Origin: Siphonodentalium dalli
Taxonomy: Eukaryota; Mollusca; Scaphopoda; Gadilida; Siphonodentaliidae
DNA length: 64,000 nt
Direction: 5' to 3'
Assembly: GCA_032622095.1 (NCBI GenBank)
Contig: CP136062.1
Coordinates: forward strand, 36,396,918-36,460,917
The position numbers and the translations under genes were made by a program. This document shows, one piece after another, positions 35,600 through 48,887 of this stretch (position 1 is the stretch's first letter; each line of letters opens with the position of its first letter). Below the pieces are notes generated by a model, which searched no databases, was not told the origin of the DNA, and saw only the letters and a list, made by a program, of their open reading frames with translations.

Positions 35600-35931
35600 T
35601 TTATTGGAATAAAGACAATTGGGATGTTCATTGGAAATGGTATGCTAATGTAAGCTGAGTTTGGCACCTGGTTACACCATTAAGGATTGGGAATACTGAT
35701 GAATACAATACATGTCATATATCGTTGTCAGCTACGTACAAATAATATCATGGGTCTGAAGAACGCAAACAGTTTCAAGAGCACCAGCCCATTCAATGAT
35801 AATATGTTCACATATAAACGGCTATTCACTGCAGCAACACCGAGTTGAGTCGAGTATAGTACACGACAGAATGAAAAGGACAGCTTACAGAATGCAATAT
35901 GCCACACGAAGAGAGTAGCAAAATAACAAGA

Positions 35932-36182
35932 CAGTTTCTAGAGCACCAGCATCATTGCAGTTGACAGTTAATGAGACAGCTGGTGAGAGTATGTATCCAG
36001 GCGGCATTCCGAAAGTTTGTTGCATCGATTCCACACAAAACGACTGGAGTGAAAAACATGAAGAGAGTACCATCACAAAATACAAAGTCAGTTTCTAGAG
36101 CACCAGCGCCATTATATTGGACAGTTGGCGAGACAGTTTCTAGAGCACCAGCACCATTATATTGGACAGTTGATGAGAGTAA
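35932..36182 (+). repeat. ~45 bp tandem duplication with dispersed partial copies
   Basis: 'agtttctagagcaccagc' followed by 'ccattatattggacagtt' occurs twice in direct succession (36087-36131 and 36135-36175). Partial copies lie at 35934 and near 35773. Confidence 0.7.
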
Positions 36183-38747
36183 GTGGGCATATGACATTCT
36201 CGGAGTTGGTTTGTTGCATCGATTTCATGGCACACATGTTTTATTATGTCAGTTCTTGTGATAAGCCAATCAGCGTCGATAAATAGTGACGGTGTATGAA
36301 CCCATATTAGGTCAGTGATCAATATTAGGTGCTTATCCACCATCTTGTTTTTCCGAAATAAAAAACTCTGTCGCCTCGGGGATCTTTTTGGTGTATTTAG
36401 GCGCCCCAAGAAAATGGATATATGTCGGACATCATTTTCTGCTAATGCATTTGAGCTCAGGCCAAGCAAATTTCATTATCCTGACTCGACTCGGCGATGT
36501 CCGATTAGGTTAAGTAACGTTCTTTACATGCGAATCTCTGGAAATTACATACAAATCGAATGCATGCCCGTTCTCTTAACATGGGATTCATCATGTATGA
36601 GTTAGTCGATTTATACATGTATTGATTTAGTAGTTGATTACCACTTACCCAAAACATGGAGCGAGAGAGCCGTTCAGGTTTTGCTGGACGAGATAAAATC
36701 AGTCAGTGTGTGAGACATTAAACACTCGTGTATCACAATCTTCCTAAAAGAGCTTCAGAGTCTGCTTATGTTATTTGTTTTGTTTTTTTTTGGTTGACCC
36801 TGTTTCCAAGAAATGACGAGAAACAATTCAAGTATAAAATCTACGGACTCAAATCCACTTTTCGAAATGAATTAAACTCGTGAAAAACAGCAACATATAT
36901 CAGACAGGAATTATTCATTTCGACATCCATGGAAGAAAACATGTTTATGTACTGGCCTGAAATTTCGTGATAGCAGTCAGTGTTATGTTGGCTTATAACT
37001 ACTAACTATTCTCGTCTGTGGAATCGCGCAGGCGATTAATGCTATCAACGCTTAATGCTGTGACCATGTAAAATACATGGATTTTACATGCATAAATTAC
37101 ATACAAGTGTGTGTCCACCCTAAAGGACTATTCCCATTCTCTGGCCGACTTATAGAGCCCAATTATCCACGCACAATGAGGTTTGTTTGAACTCTCAATT
37201 AGCGTAACTGTGTTGACCACGACACACATCCCGCGCGTGCTGGCTGACATTGAACACGCCTTGGCAATTGGTGTTCTTTCCAAAACATCTGAGAACGATT
37301 GTAACAGTCCTCTAAAAACAATTAGGGAAGAAGGTACTACCCAATTCCTCCGATTTTGCTCCCACAATTCTAGAAATGGTCTGTATGATAGGATTAACCC
37401 ATTCTAACATGCATTCTATAAGTGTCCATGCACCCACGAGTTCACACTTATTGCAGAAGAGTCCAGAATCGAACTTTATACCTTGTGGAATTTAGGATTA
37501 AAACCATAAATCTGGCATACGAATGGGTGTAAAATATCTTGGATATCGGCAGATGCGAGTCTATGTGCACTCTAATTATACTTAACATATAATGGTCATG
37601 GAGTTAGGGGAGCCATACATAATGATCGTATAATTATCATACATTATTAAATGAATAATAAGTAATAGGCATATTCCAAACCTGGGCAATAACAAACCGA
37701 ACTTACCTCAAGAAATATTGTCTGCAAAAAACATGGCGGAAACAACCACACATTACCGAAGCCTCAATTTGACGCGACATTGAGCAATGATGTACGGGAG
37801 GTAACTCGAGGAAACGAGCACATCTGATGGACTCCGTGTCGGTCCAAAGAGGAGCTAAATCCAATTCGTTGGGTTTCTTTTAGTGAAAACTTCATAAACA
37901 TTTGTTTTACCTCATACAATAATTTAGCGTATTAATATGGACTGGACACAACATTTAGCTCAGAAACATCAAATGTGAGAACGAGGAAACAAACTCACAA
38001 AGGACGCGTCCCACGGCAAAATCGATGTCCAAAAAGGGGATTCTTGCTGGCGATACTTGGGGCGATAGGTCTATTCTACCTCAGGTCCACACGACGAATA
38101 GATATTGAAAATGTCTGGCCAAGCACCGGAGAAGTCCAATATTTCATCTGCACAGAAAACTCGGTTTCTCAAAAAAGGAAATTCAAAAGAATTTATGTGC
38201 TGATTTAATAGTAAGCCAGACATTTTTTTCTGATCTAGTCACTATTGACATTCAATGGGAGATAATTCATTAAACTCAAATGTGATTTTTTAGAAGAGCA
38301 AATTTTGTTGAAACTAACTAAGACTGAATTGAGATGAATCCTAACAAAAACCATAACATCTAAAACCAAATATTTTGAGAGGATCCGTTATCTTTACAAA
38401 AGTGGACTATTTTTATCGGTCAGAGTGCGACGTTAGTCAATAAATTCACTAAATGATGTATTTATTTAACCTGATTCGTTTTGGCACGATTTATTTGAAA
38501 CCAGAAAGCGTCGTTTTGAATCCCTCCCTGCTAATTGGTATTCAAGATCCACGGGTGGGCAGTTAGAACTACCAAACTGCAACCCTTTCCATCACTTAAG
38601 TAAGCCATGCGTTCAATAGGCTTTGAAAGCTATGTCTTCGGTGATATGTAACGCGTCACTGCCTTCGGGAAGTGAAATTCACATTGTTGATGATATGTGT
38701 TCTGCCGCCCGGTCGATTGTTGAAGCGGTTCTCATACTGGTCGCTGC
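36183..38747. other. No supported feature
   Basis: Intergenic. Several open frames of 60-110 codons on both strands overlap one another and show no domains. Confidence 0.5.
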
Positions 38748-38755
38748 ATATATAC
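38748..38755 (+). promoter_or_regulatory. Possible TATA box of the secreted Cys-rich gene
   Basis: 'catatata' lies about 210 bp upstream of the predicted ATG (38961). It would predict transcription starting near 38780 and a ~180 nt 5' UTR. The AT-rich background makes chance occurrence likely. Confidence 0.25.
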
Positions 38756-38960
38756 ACTGGTGTGTAACTTAGCCACTGACTTCATTCGCCTACTCGATCT
38801 GGGTAGTCACACAAAAGCAGAATCCTTGCACGACTTGCTCTGTAATGAAGCGGTTTGATGAAAATTGAACATCCATTCGGAGTCAAAATTTTGATCCATC
38901 CGATAGCAAGGAAAATTGTGTATTCACTGTGAACAACGTACGATACCCAACAAGACCAAG

Positions 38961-39714
38961 ATGGAAAAATATATGACATTATTTCATCACGCTCTACCAA
39001 GAAGTGTCTTTCTTATCTGTTTCCATGCTGTTGTGTTTGGGATCGCAACTGGTAACAATTTACCTAACATCATATCTGTCGTGTCCATAACAGAGCCCGT
39101 AGAAGATATTACTGAAACAAAAGCCTCAAACATATTGCGATGTGAAAAACTCGGCAACAGAAACTCTGCATGTGATCTGGTTGGATATAATGTAGAGACG
39201 CGCATGTGCACATTATTCAGAAACAAAACAGGTGGTGACTATCTGGATGGTTCTAACAACAAGTATAAATTCATAATGGTAAGTTCTGCATACCTTTTAT
39301 AAAACGCTCGACAGTAAACTGTTGTAAAACCATGTCCCGTTCTGTTTATCTCTCCATTGTTTGTGTCGCCCTCACACTATATGTCTCCGTATTGCTCTCA
39401 GCATCTCGCCCTTATTCTCCTCCTCCCTCTCTCTATTCATATTATTCTCTCTAAATCGTCCTACGTTGCCGTCTCTCTCTACACATATTTCTCCCTTTCG
39501 CGCTATGCACTCATATCAATATCTCATCACTTTCTCTCTCTTTCTCTCTATTTATTCTTTATGGTTTTAGATTTGTGAAGCCCCCAACAATAAAGCAAGA
39601 GTATTTCTTATGCAACCATACACATCAGCCGTAGAATACAATCTACCAATAAGCAAATGTGTATTTGAGGCACATAGATCAGAGAATTGTTTATCAAACG
39701 CATGTATCAAATAG
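38961..39714 (+). CDS. Secreted Cys-rich protein, PAN/apple-like, two exons
   Basis: Exon 1 is 38961-39278, the donor GTAAGT is 39279-39284, the acceptor AG is 39569-39570 after a long pyrimidine tract, and exon 2 is 39571-39714 (TAG). Exon 1 is 106 whole codons, so the intron is phase 0 and the joined product is 153 residues. The chosen ATG has a good context (AAG before, G after) and begins a signal peptide: a basic N-terminus, then hydrophobic 'SVFLICFHAVVFGIAT'. The mature part has seven cysteines, three in exon 1 ('LRCEKL', 'SACDLVGYN', 'RMCTLF') and four in exon 2 ('ICEAP', 'KCVF', 'ENCLSNAC'). The 'C-LVGYN-C-LF' spacing resembles a PAN/apple fold, but similarity is short. One potential N-glycosylation site is NKT. 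AATAAA follows at 39809. No paralogue is seen in the window. I am confident of the gene and unsure of the family. Confidence 0.78.
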
Positions 39715-39808
39715 CTATGTTCTGCAGAAAATTCGTCTTTTTGTATAGGAGAGTGATTTTGTCACATTGAGCGAATATGACAAGATTACATTTATTATTC
39801 TTAAATAT

Positions 39809-39814
39809 AATAAA
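39809..39814 (+). terminator. Polyadenylation signal AATAAA
   Basis: 95 bp after the stop at 39714, consistent with the end of the two-exon gene. Confidence 0.5.
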
Positions 39815-41689
39815 AATCACATACGATGGAGTCATCACTTGATTTCTGAGTTGGCAGGTAGTTAATTAAACATGGTATATTACACTTTCTCTCTGACTGT
39901 TTAAAAGAAATTAACAAATATCCCAATTTAGTTTTATCTCCTTTTAATTAGTGTGGACATTGTCAGGATCTGTGATAATTCTCGTACTTGAACAATTGAA
40001 GTATTTGAATAATTCTGAATTTCGGCAATTGCTATAATTAATATCTTATGATAATTGCCATGGAATGCAGAAAATGGAATTACAATAAATCACGTAAAGG
40101 ACAATAGTACTATTTGTCTAGGAATTTGGTGGATTTAAATGTATCATACTTTAGGGGACAAGGAAAAGGTGTAGATGTTTTATTTTTGTAGATATTTTAT
40201 TTAATTACACAATAAATATATTACAATATAATAATGCATACACAATGATTCAAAGGACAGTAATGTTTATTGTGCTGGAGTGGCAGAGCCAGGTGAGGCT
40301 GTCTTCCTGTCATCCCTTATTATTTCCAAAGATCATTCAATGGAAATAGTTGATATTTAGTATTTTAAAATTTAACAATAGTTGGTGTTAAGTTTGAAAA
40401 AGATAATGACTGTCAGCAGGATCTTATGGAGGGCGAGTTTTCGGGGTTTAACTCAAGAGGTGGGGCTAGATCTGAGCTATTAGTTTCATGTATGGTCATT
40501 GTGGGACATTCTCTACACGCTCTGTTTTTACATTTAAAGTTAATATCACATCAGTTTAATTTAAATCTTTTTCGACTTTCGACGGATTTCAAATTTTTAT
40601 CAGTTTCATTTCATAATTTCGGAAATGAATGCGTTGGCAGGATTTCAGAACACATTTCGTTCCAGATTTCACTTCTCTTATTAGGCTAGGCTGTCGGTAG
40701 GTTAAGACGTGAACAGTCGTACACAATAGGCTGGCATGGCACTTGTGAAGACCACCAGATTTCAATATATTTTCTTTTTGAATAATGGCTCAGTGTAGCT
40801 GTTATATTTGGCATGACTTATAGTTCGGATAGTTCTTTTTTGTAATATGTAAATAATATATAATGTATAATAATATAAAGCACTCACAGTCATTATGGGC
40901 ATTTAGTCGGCATTGAAATGTGCATCCATTTAGAAATCAATTTACCAGTTCCCACTCTAAGCATCCAGTTTGGTATATCCCGTGTGCATGTGTTCAAGGT
41001 CGCTGGTAAATTATTGTTGAAGCGAATTCATACTATTGAGATTTTTGGAAATTAAATAACAAATTGGAAACGATAATTTTTTGGAAAGTTAAAGACGAGC
41101 AGTTATTAAGTCCGACACATCGTCAGTCACTCGGCAAACCTCGTCGTTCTCCGTACCGTACAACATTGCCTAATCATATTAGTTAGAGGTCCAGAATGGT
41201 TGACAATCTACGTAAAAAGGCAGAAATTTATGAGTTTTATCGAACAACCGAACGAAAGATTGGGACGATATATAAAGTACTAGTCCTGTCAATATGATTA
41301 AACATAATTGGCCAACCTCACACTAATTTCAACAAAATGTATCTCTTCATAAGTTCCAGCAGTCATTATATCACAGTGTTATTTGCTGTGTTGATTATCT
41401 TAAGACATGCCCGCTAAACACAACGCATCGTGGTAGGTATCTACAATCTACTTCAGCCAATCAATTACCTAACTATTTTTCACAACGACCCAAAATTTAT
41501 GTTATATTATGTTATTTGTTAGAATTGTCAGAATTGTTAGTCATCAAATGTCATATGTTTGCAACGTGTGACTATTTGGGACTTTATGTGTGTTATATAG
41601 TTATACCACACTACATCATAGAAGTGGCAGAAATTATGCTGCAATTAATGTGAGGTTGAGTCCGCATATTAGTGCATCGACCTAATGGA
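39815..41689. other. No supported feature
   Basis: AT-rich. The open frame 40426-40689 is unrecognised. Confidence 0.5.
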
Positions 41690-42010
41690 AAAAGAGCTCT
41701 AGTTTCGAGATACCCATAACCACATGATTCGTTTGCTGAAAATTGGACCCGGGACATTGTTTAAGTGATTAAAGACGCGGTGTTTGTTGTTTCCAAACCA
41801 TAGTTACAACAATACATTTTATTTATAACAGCTATAAAAACCATGCATCGATGTCGACTTTGTAGAACTGAAATAATTGTTGCAAACAAGATATGACACA
41901 CCACGTGTACATATAGTCTCACATATATCAAACATAATTACTTGTATTGCCAAAGTGATTGTCAGTGTCCCTGACATATATAATCCCCACTATAGTCTCA
42001 ACAAGGTGAC
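41690..42010 (-). repeat. Composite dispersed repeat, copy 3 (partial, inverted)
   Basis: Aligns in the same orientation with 34150-34345, for example 'acttcgtagaactaaa' against 'actttgtagaactgaaa' and 'gccatagtgattgt' against 'gccaaagtgattgt'. It is therefore inverted relative to copy 1. Confidence 0.6.
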
Positions 42011-42089
42011 AGTTCTCTCAGTGTTATATAGAATTATATCTGAATAACAAAAATATCGTGTGGTGTGTAGCTGAGACGACGTTGTCATA

Positions 42090-43930
42090 TATCCAGTTCG
42101 TGAAATGTTCTTTCTTATTTGCCGTTCGCTTTTTGTAAGGTGCCACGGGCTTTCGGAAACGAGCCCGTCCACAGTGATTGCATATTTCCTGATCGTATAG
42201 CATTTTCATCATCCTGTTAAAACGTATAGCATATCATTTTAGTTTGTTGTATGTTTAACACTTCAAATAGGGTAGGGGGTCCCCAAAAACAGTCCCCAAC
42301 ATATACATAGTGTGCATATCCTGATAAAACCTAACCATTGGTCACACCCTCAGTTTTTATTGCGAGCATATCATTTCAGCATGTGGTACCTTCAAGACAA
42401 TAGGGTAAGGGCACTTCAAAAAATAAATTCTGCCTTTTTTATTTGCCGTAAATTGGTCATGCTTTCTGAACCCAATCCATCTACATAAATTGTGTACTTC
42501 CTTATATAACTACCCATTAGTCATACACTCAGCTCAGTTCCAGTTCGTGTTGTGTTCTAGTCTCCACAACGTCAGTTGACACTGAGAGCACATCCATTCT
42601 TTTCATGGTGTATTCAATAGTCTACATTGGGTAGGGGTCGCTCAAAACAGTCAACATTCGCCTTTTTCCGTTTTCCGTCCGCTTGTTGTAAAGTTCCATC
42701 GGCTTTTGGGAACCATCCCATCCATAACAGATGTGTATTCCCTGACAATATCAGCATTTGTCCACACCCTCAGTTAAAATTGAGAGCATGTCATTTCAGT
42801 TCGTGACGTGTTTAAGGATTTCGGAACCAAACCACCAATAGCTAGGTAATTCACTTATAGCATTTCCTTTCATTCACACACTCAGATAATTTTGAGAGAA
42901 TACACTGAGAAAAGAAATCAGGTCAATATGACTAAGTTAGTGTTGGTCACAATAATTTGGAGTCATTTTGACTCACCCACATCTTGCATTGAGTCAGTGT
43001 GACTAGTTCTGTAGTCATAGTGACTAAGTTACACAAAGAATAACTCTAATTGCAACACTGCCTTGAATTATGCTTCATTTTCATTTATAAATATTCAATT
43101 TTCATTTTCTTGTACTTCTGTTGGATCTATAACTGAAAGAATGTGATGGGAGGATATAATGACATATATATCAGAACTTTCCTCCCACATCATTTATTAG
43201 GATAAAAGGTTCTTATTCCATGACAACAAAGTCATCTCAGAAAGATGAACTGGTTAAACAGACCTATACCACAAACTTGTTGTTATACCTCTCAATAGAC
43301 CAGTACTTAAATCTGTGTTTTAGAGAATGGATTGAAAGCTTGTCCTACTTTCAATTCGGTCTGAATCTGGACAATATATCACCTGGTTGAGTATTGAAAT
43401 TATGTGCACACAATCTCCACCAAATTACATGTTCACCTTCTCAGTGACTCAGAATAGTTTATTTATTCAGTTTACAACTTCGGTTCATGGTGTGTTCAAG
43501 AGTTCAAAAGGGTTAAATCAAACTTAAATGATCCCCAAAACAGTGAGAATTAGACTTTCTCGTTTGCTAGCTCCTTTTTGAAAAGTGTCCCAGACATTCG
43601 GGAGGAAACGGTTCAACTGACTCCACTTAAAGATGTGTATTTTTATATATAACTATACCATTTGTCCACACACTCAGTTAATATTTGGAGCATATCCTTT
43701 CAGTTCGTGATGGGTTGTGACTTTAAATAGACTAGGAGGCTCAGAAGAAAGACAATTCAACTTTCATGTTTGCCAGCCGCCTTTTGTAGGGAACCCTAGC
43801 AGTTCGGGAACCAAACTACCCATATAAATTGCATAATCTCTAATCGCACTACATTTCGTTCACAATGTCAGTTACTATTAAGAGCATACTGTTTCAGTGC
43901 ATGGTGAAATTCAAACAATACGCCGTGATT
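42090..43930 (+). repeat. Degenerate ~200 bp tandem repeat, interrupted
   Basis: About eight diverged units at 42090-42905 and 43440-43930 share 'tttgccgtccgctttttgta', 'cgggaacc', 'tgtgtatttcc', 'cacacactcagtta', 'gagcatatcatttcagttcg' and 'gtgtgttcaa' type blocks (or variants). The stretch 42906-43439 is unrelated and splits the array. A single unit also lies at 60-230. Confidence 0.7.
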
Positions 43931-44389
43931 ATGATCGCACTTGTCACCCGGGTTTAGTTCATACCATTTGTGGCGGTCATGGGGGTGTATGTGGAACAAA
44001 AGTTTTGACTATCATTGTTGGTTTGTCGGCAGGGGGCGGGGTGATTGGATGTTAACTGAACGAAATCCACATATCTTTGGAATGGAAAATGCACAATAAT
44101 CACTTTGTAATAACAACACTAATAATATTCTACAAACTGTTCACAGGCATGTACGCGGATAACCCAGGCAATACACAATTTTACATGCATGCCGGTGATA
44201 TTTCAACACACACATTCCTATAATGTGGAATATTTTCCTTTCTGAGTCAGAATGTTCGAACACTATCGGGACATTGCGCCTGCGTTCTGAACGATAAATC
44301 CATTAGTGAACTTTAATATCCGCAAAAGTTTATTGTTGCAAGGAGAAATCTGCATAGTCAACACCTCAAATTCGGAGACAATTGGTTAT

Positions 44390-45160
44390 CGCCGCTGTGT
44401 GTTTTCGTTACCATAAATGTATTTTTTGTCCAAAACGTGTTCGGAGAGCGGTAGATAAAATCCAATATCTCGTAAGCAGTTCAAAAATGTATGTACACTT
44501 CTTTCTACATGTGATGCCTGAATAACTACTGAGCCATTTTAATTTATGGTGTGTCATGTATTGTTTATAACAAATATTGTAGTACTACACAATCGAGGAA
44601 TACCTGTTATCAATAGAACATCAATAATGCATGTTTTTGTTGTTGTTGTTGTTGTTTTTGTTGTTGTTGCAACTGGGGTCTGGAAGCCTGAACACACATG
44701 TAATCAAACTGGTTCTCTAGACCAACCTTTCAGTACACGATTAATATTGAATCCCATCAAGATCAATTAAAAATGTTGTAAAGTCGTTATCAAAGATCTC
44801 GCAAACCGTTGTGACAGATAACTACTACACCATACGGATTAAATATTTCGTCATTATTGTAATATCCGTTTGAATGTTTGAAAAAAGTTCTATGAATAAG
44901 AGCGATTTTCAGCAAAAATTAATTCATCGTTTCCAAAGGGCATGACAATCCGGGATTGTAGGGATATTGTATGATGTAGTAATTTTAGTATCAACAATGT
45001 TGGCACATAAGTTAGGACTTAGCACAGTACTCGCCTTACCAAAATCGTTAATTTCTAGAAAAAGCCACTGGTTTCAACTTGTTCTACCGTGGGTAGAGGT
45101 ACCCGACCACTTTTGGCGTTTGGCCGCTGCAAATTGGACTATATATACCTCTACATATCT
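44390..45160 (+). repeat. Composite dispersed repeat, copy 4
   Basis: Same orientation as copy 1 (about 530-1450). It contains (GTT)n at 44637-44671 and ends with the same 'ttctaccgtgggta' and 'gtacccgaccactttt' blocks. About 120 bp are deleted near 44795 relative to copy 1. Confidence 0.7.
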
Positions 45161-45767
45161 AATCAGTTGAAGAATTTGTTTTATACTGCATTATCGGTAA
45201 ATTGAATCTCATATGTCAGACATATATACAATTTCTTTATCAATTGTTTGTTTTACCATTGTAATTTATCATAATAAAAGAAAAAACATATTGAAAACGA
45301 AAATAGCCATCTGAAAGACATTATCTTATTTGATATTGAATTTTCTAGCAGTCAATTCTATATAGTTTTAATGTTTTAACTCTTTCAAAACCGCAGCCCA
45401 CTTTAGCGGGCACGACGAAATTTACGTGCAACACCGCTGCCTGCTTACGGGCAGGGAATACTCTTTGAGAATAACAGGCAATAATATTACGTTTGCGGGG
45501 ATATACTGATGATTGTTGACTGGCGTTAGACAATGAATTCCCATATAAACTGCTGCAAACCCGGTGTCCTGGACAATTTTACCACTGTAAATTTGGTGGC
45601 AAAAGAGTTAAAGGGACTACAATAATTATAGAGTTGTTTTTACAATTACCAAATGATATTCTTTATAATTGAATGACCCGCATACACATGTATGTACCCT
45701 TTTGTTTTCGATCTTAATTGTTTTTAGTAAAATAAAGCAAAAACTGTTTAATTGATTTTAATCCTTT
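45161..45767. other. No supported feature
   Basis: The minus-strand frame at 45345-45533 is Cys- and Arg-containing but too short and unsupported. Confidence 0.4.
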
Positions 45768-45884
45768 AAGAAATGACTGGAAGATCCATTGGGGTCATTG
45801 GGTTTTAAGGGATGAACACGAAATTTTTTAATTATTCTGCGTTCACAATCCAATGACCCCAATGGATCTCCTAGTAATTCCTTA
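45768..45884. repeat. Inverted repeat, 35 bp arms and ~47 bp loop
   Basis: 'gatccattggggtcattgg' near 45783-45802 is mirrored by 'ccaatgaccccaatggatc' at 45850-45868. Outer arm bases pair less perfectly. Confidence 0.85.
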
Positions 45885-46153
45885 TAAACATATACAAGTA
45901 CATTCACTGGGATCGCTGCAAATGAAACTGGACATTTCCTGAAATGTCTATGATTTTTTAGACTATTAAAAGAGTTAATTCATATCGCAACGCAAATTAA
46001 CCCAAAATAAAATTAGGATTTTTCGATGGCATAGTTTTCAAATATCTACTTCTTCTATTCTTACCGGCGTCATTAGCTGTCGTCATAACAGCCGATTGGA
46101 AAACCCGACAACTGGAGTTAAAAGTGCACCCAATTTAACAACACGCTATTAAG

Positions 46154-48887
46154 CCCCTGTCACACTCAGACCGGCGCTCTCATTGCGCTGCAAAATTACC
46201 AAAGCGTACACCTAAACGCACTAAGGTCTCCAAGAACTGATTGGTGACGCAGTGGACACTGGCTACAACGGGCGAGGATCTCCATAGTCGCCCATATGTG
46301 CCAGAGCGCCGCGCTTGTTTTATGCATGCACAAAACAAGCGCAGAGGCTCGGCGTTCTGGCCAGGACGTAGTGCTGTCGCCGTGACAGCGCAAAGCAAAG
46401 CGCCAAGCGAGCGACATGAGCGTTATGTGGACGTAGCAAGAGCGCATATTAGCTTCTCGTGATCGCAGTCACACTCCGCTGCGATCAGGCTGGCTTTTGC
46501 TTTGAGTTGAAAAAGTATCAAAATACGAGTAACGCACAGTGGAAGCGCTGAAAATTGTCAGAAATTATCAATCTGTTATTAAAACAAGAGAACCAATGTC
46601 AGAAATGGTAACGCGCTCAAGATCATATATTATAAACCCAGGAATGTAATTGTAGAATATAAAATATATTGGTTTTCCGAACCAGAATTCCGTTAAATAA
46701 CAATAACAACCAGCACCTAATTAACGAACCGGTGGCCGACTCGAGCGTCTCCGCCCACAACCCCCAGTGGGCTGCAGAAATTTCTTTCATTTGTAATTGA
46801 CATATAGTTTATCACAAACCAAAAATAAACATTACTCAACGTTGATTAACACAATAAACGAAATTGAATTTCCCCAACTACATGCACCTTTTACGGGACT
46901 CGGCCTCCAGCTCGCAGTTTGACTTTTAATCATCCCAAAAATTCCCATTCTATAAATAAAACTAATAAAACACCCATTGATAATGTCAGCCCGCACGCGA
47001 AAGAGAAACTCCCCACCAGTTATACATGCAGCGCGCGTGACAAGCTATGCTCCTATCCCGCTTATCACGTTTTCATCGCGCTCTGTGTACGCAGAGACGT
47101 GGCGACATGGGGTGGGGGGTTGGGGGTGTATCACCCCCCAACTTTGGTCAAAATTTTCAACAGTTGGAAATTTCATACCTGCAAAAACATTAGTTGGAAA
47201 TTTCACACCAACAATAGGTTGAAATGTTCTTGTAGTTTGATTTTCGAACAATTTATTGGGGGGCATTAATTGTTTTTGGACCAATATTTGCATATTTTCC
47301 TATTTTTGTCAAAATTTTGGACTGAAATGGTCATCAGTTGGAAATTTTCTAACCTCAGGGAGGTGACAGGTTGGAAATTTCCAACACTTGGAAATCTTGT
47401 GTCCTGATCCCTCCCCCGTGACCAGTCAAAAACTGATAGTTAATTTAAGAAAACAATATTGTCATACATTTGGCCAACATTGTCATTGGAATTGTCATCA
47501 GTTGTAAATTTTCCAACCTAAGTGGGGTGTCAGGTTTGAAATTTCCAACTCTAAGAATGCTTGACGCTAGTCTAGATGCTAGGATTTTGCGATTTTCTTG
47601 TTCAGATTACAAAATTTTCGCACACCGGGCCGAACCATGATCGGCCTGGTGTGTCATTGCCTCTCCACTGTGGCCAATACAAAAATGCTAATAAGTTTAA
47701 AAATATTTTACTACATTTGGTCAAACTTGTGGTCATCAGTTGGAGAATATTACAACCTGAGGGGGTATGAGGTTTGACATGTCCAACACTATATAGAAAA
47801 GCTTCAGTTGAGGCCAGTCTGCATGGATGCTAGGATTTGCGATTTTCTTATTCGAATTTCAAAATTTTCTCACACAGGCCGAACAACGATGTCGTGGTCT
47901 CTTGTCCGTAGCCGTGTGCAATTGTATGGAGTTAGACCACTAGATATCAGGATTTATGAAATGTTTCAGGTTAAAATATCTGAATGTTCTCATACCGGGA
48001 ATACAGAACCATGGTTTATGAAGATATAGTATATTAGGCCTAAACACTAAGGTGCAATGGGGGGGGTGCAAATGGAATTATGCAAAACTTGTGTTCGGTC
48101 TGATTCTAACTCAAGGGGGTGCAGTTGGAATTTCCCAAGGTTGACACCCCCAACGGAAACCCTCTAGCCACGTACCTGTGTGTACGACCCATTTCGTTCC
48201 TGCTTTGTCAGGTATCACGCTCTCACACGCTCTCACTGCGTTTCCTCCACGCCGTAAACGCTCTTAATGCGTTCAAGTCGTTGTCATTGCGTTGTTAGTA
48301 CGCTTTGCGCTGTCATGGCGACGGTAATACGCCTGGTCAGAACGCCGAACCTCTGCGCTTGTTTTGTGCATGCACAAAACAAGCGCGGTGCTCTGGCGCT
48401 CTGGGGCGATCACAGAGACCCTCTCCCGTCCTATCCAGTGTCCACTGCGTCACCAATACGTTATTGGATACCTTACTGCGCTTTGATTGGCGCTTTGATT
48501 ATTTTTCAGCGCAATGCAAGCGCCGGCCTGATCGCAGCGGAGTGTGACAGTAGTTTAATCGGACAGCTAATTTATTGCGGAGTGTTGGGTATTTTCCCCA
48601 CAACCTAAAAACTGACTATGACTGGAGAACGCAGGAGGCGCTATCTATACTCTCCGCGCCCGCGCAGAGAGCGTTTTGCGAACTTATTGAGAACGTACTA
48701 GCATCACAATGACAGCGACTTGAACACACTAAGAGCGTGATACTTGACAAAGTAGGAACGCAATCGGAGCATACTTTGTTTTTAAAGTTTGACAATTTTC
48801 GACAGTTTTCGGCGCTCCTCCTGCGTGTTAGTCATATGTTGGTACTTTTCCAGCGCAGTGAGAGCGCCGGCCTGAGTGTGACAGGGG
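46154..48887. mobile_element. Terminal-inverted-repeat element, composite/nested, without transposase
   Basis: 37 bp ends, 46154-46190 ('cccctgtcacactcagaccg' and on) and 48851-48887, are inverted with only 2 mismatches. Related ends occur inside at about 46466-46500 and 48507-48550. The internal arms 46154-46465 and about 48175-48550 are long diverged reverse complements. Each carries a 32 bp palindrome centred on 'tgcatgca': 46311-46342 (one mispair) and 48355-48386 (perfect). 48690-48887 supplies what looks like the other half of the element. The arms are visibly richer in G+C than their surroundings. No open frame resembles a transposase, so these are probably nested MITE-like copies mobilised in trans. 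Target-site duplications were not identified, and the superfamily is unresolved. Confidence 0.75.
47320..47880 (+). repeat. ~240 bp tandem duplications within the TIR element
   Basis: 'tcatcagttggaaatttt' blocks at about 47332, 47495 and 47733, and 'tgctaggatttgcgattttc' at 47577 and 47825, mark two to three diverged tandem units containing 'gttggaaatttcc' motifs. Confidence 0.6.
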
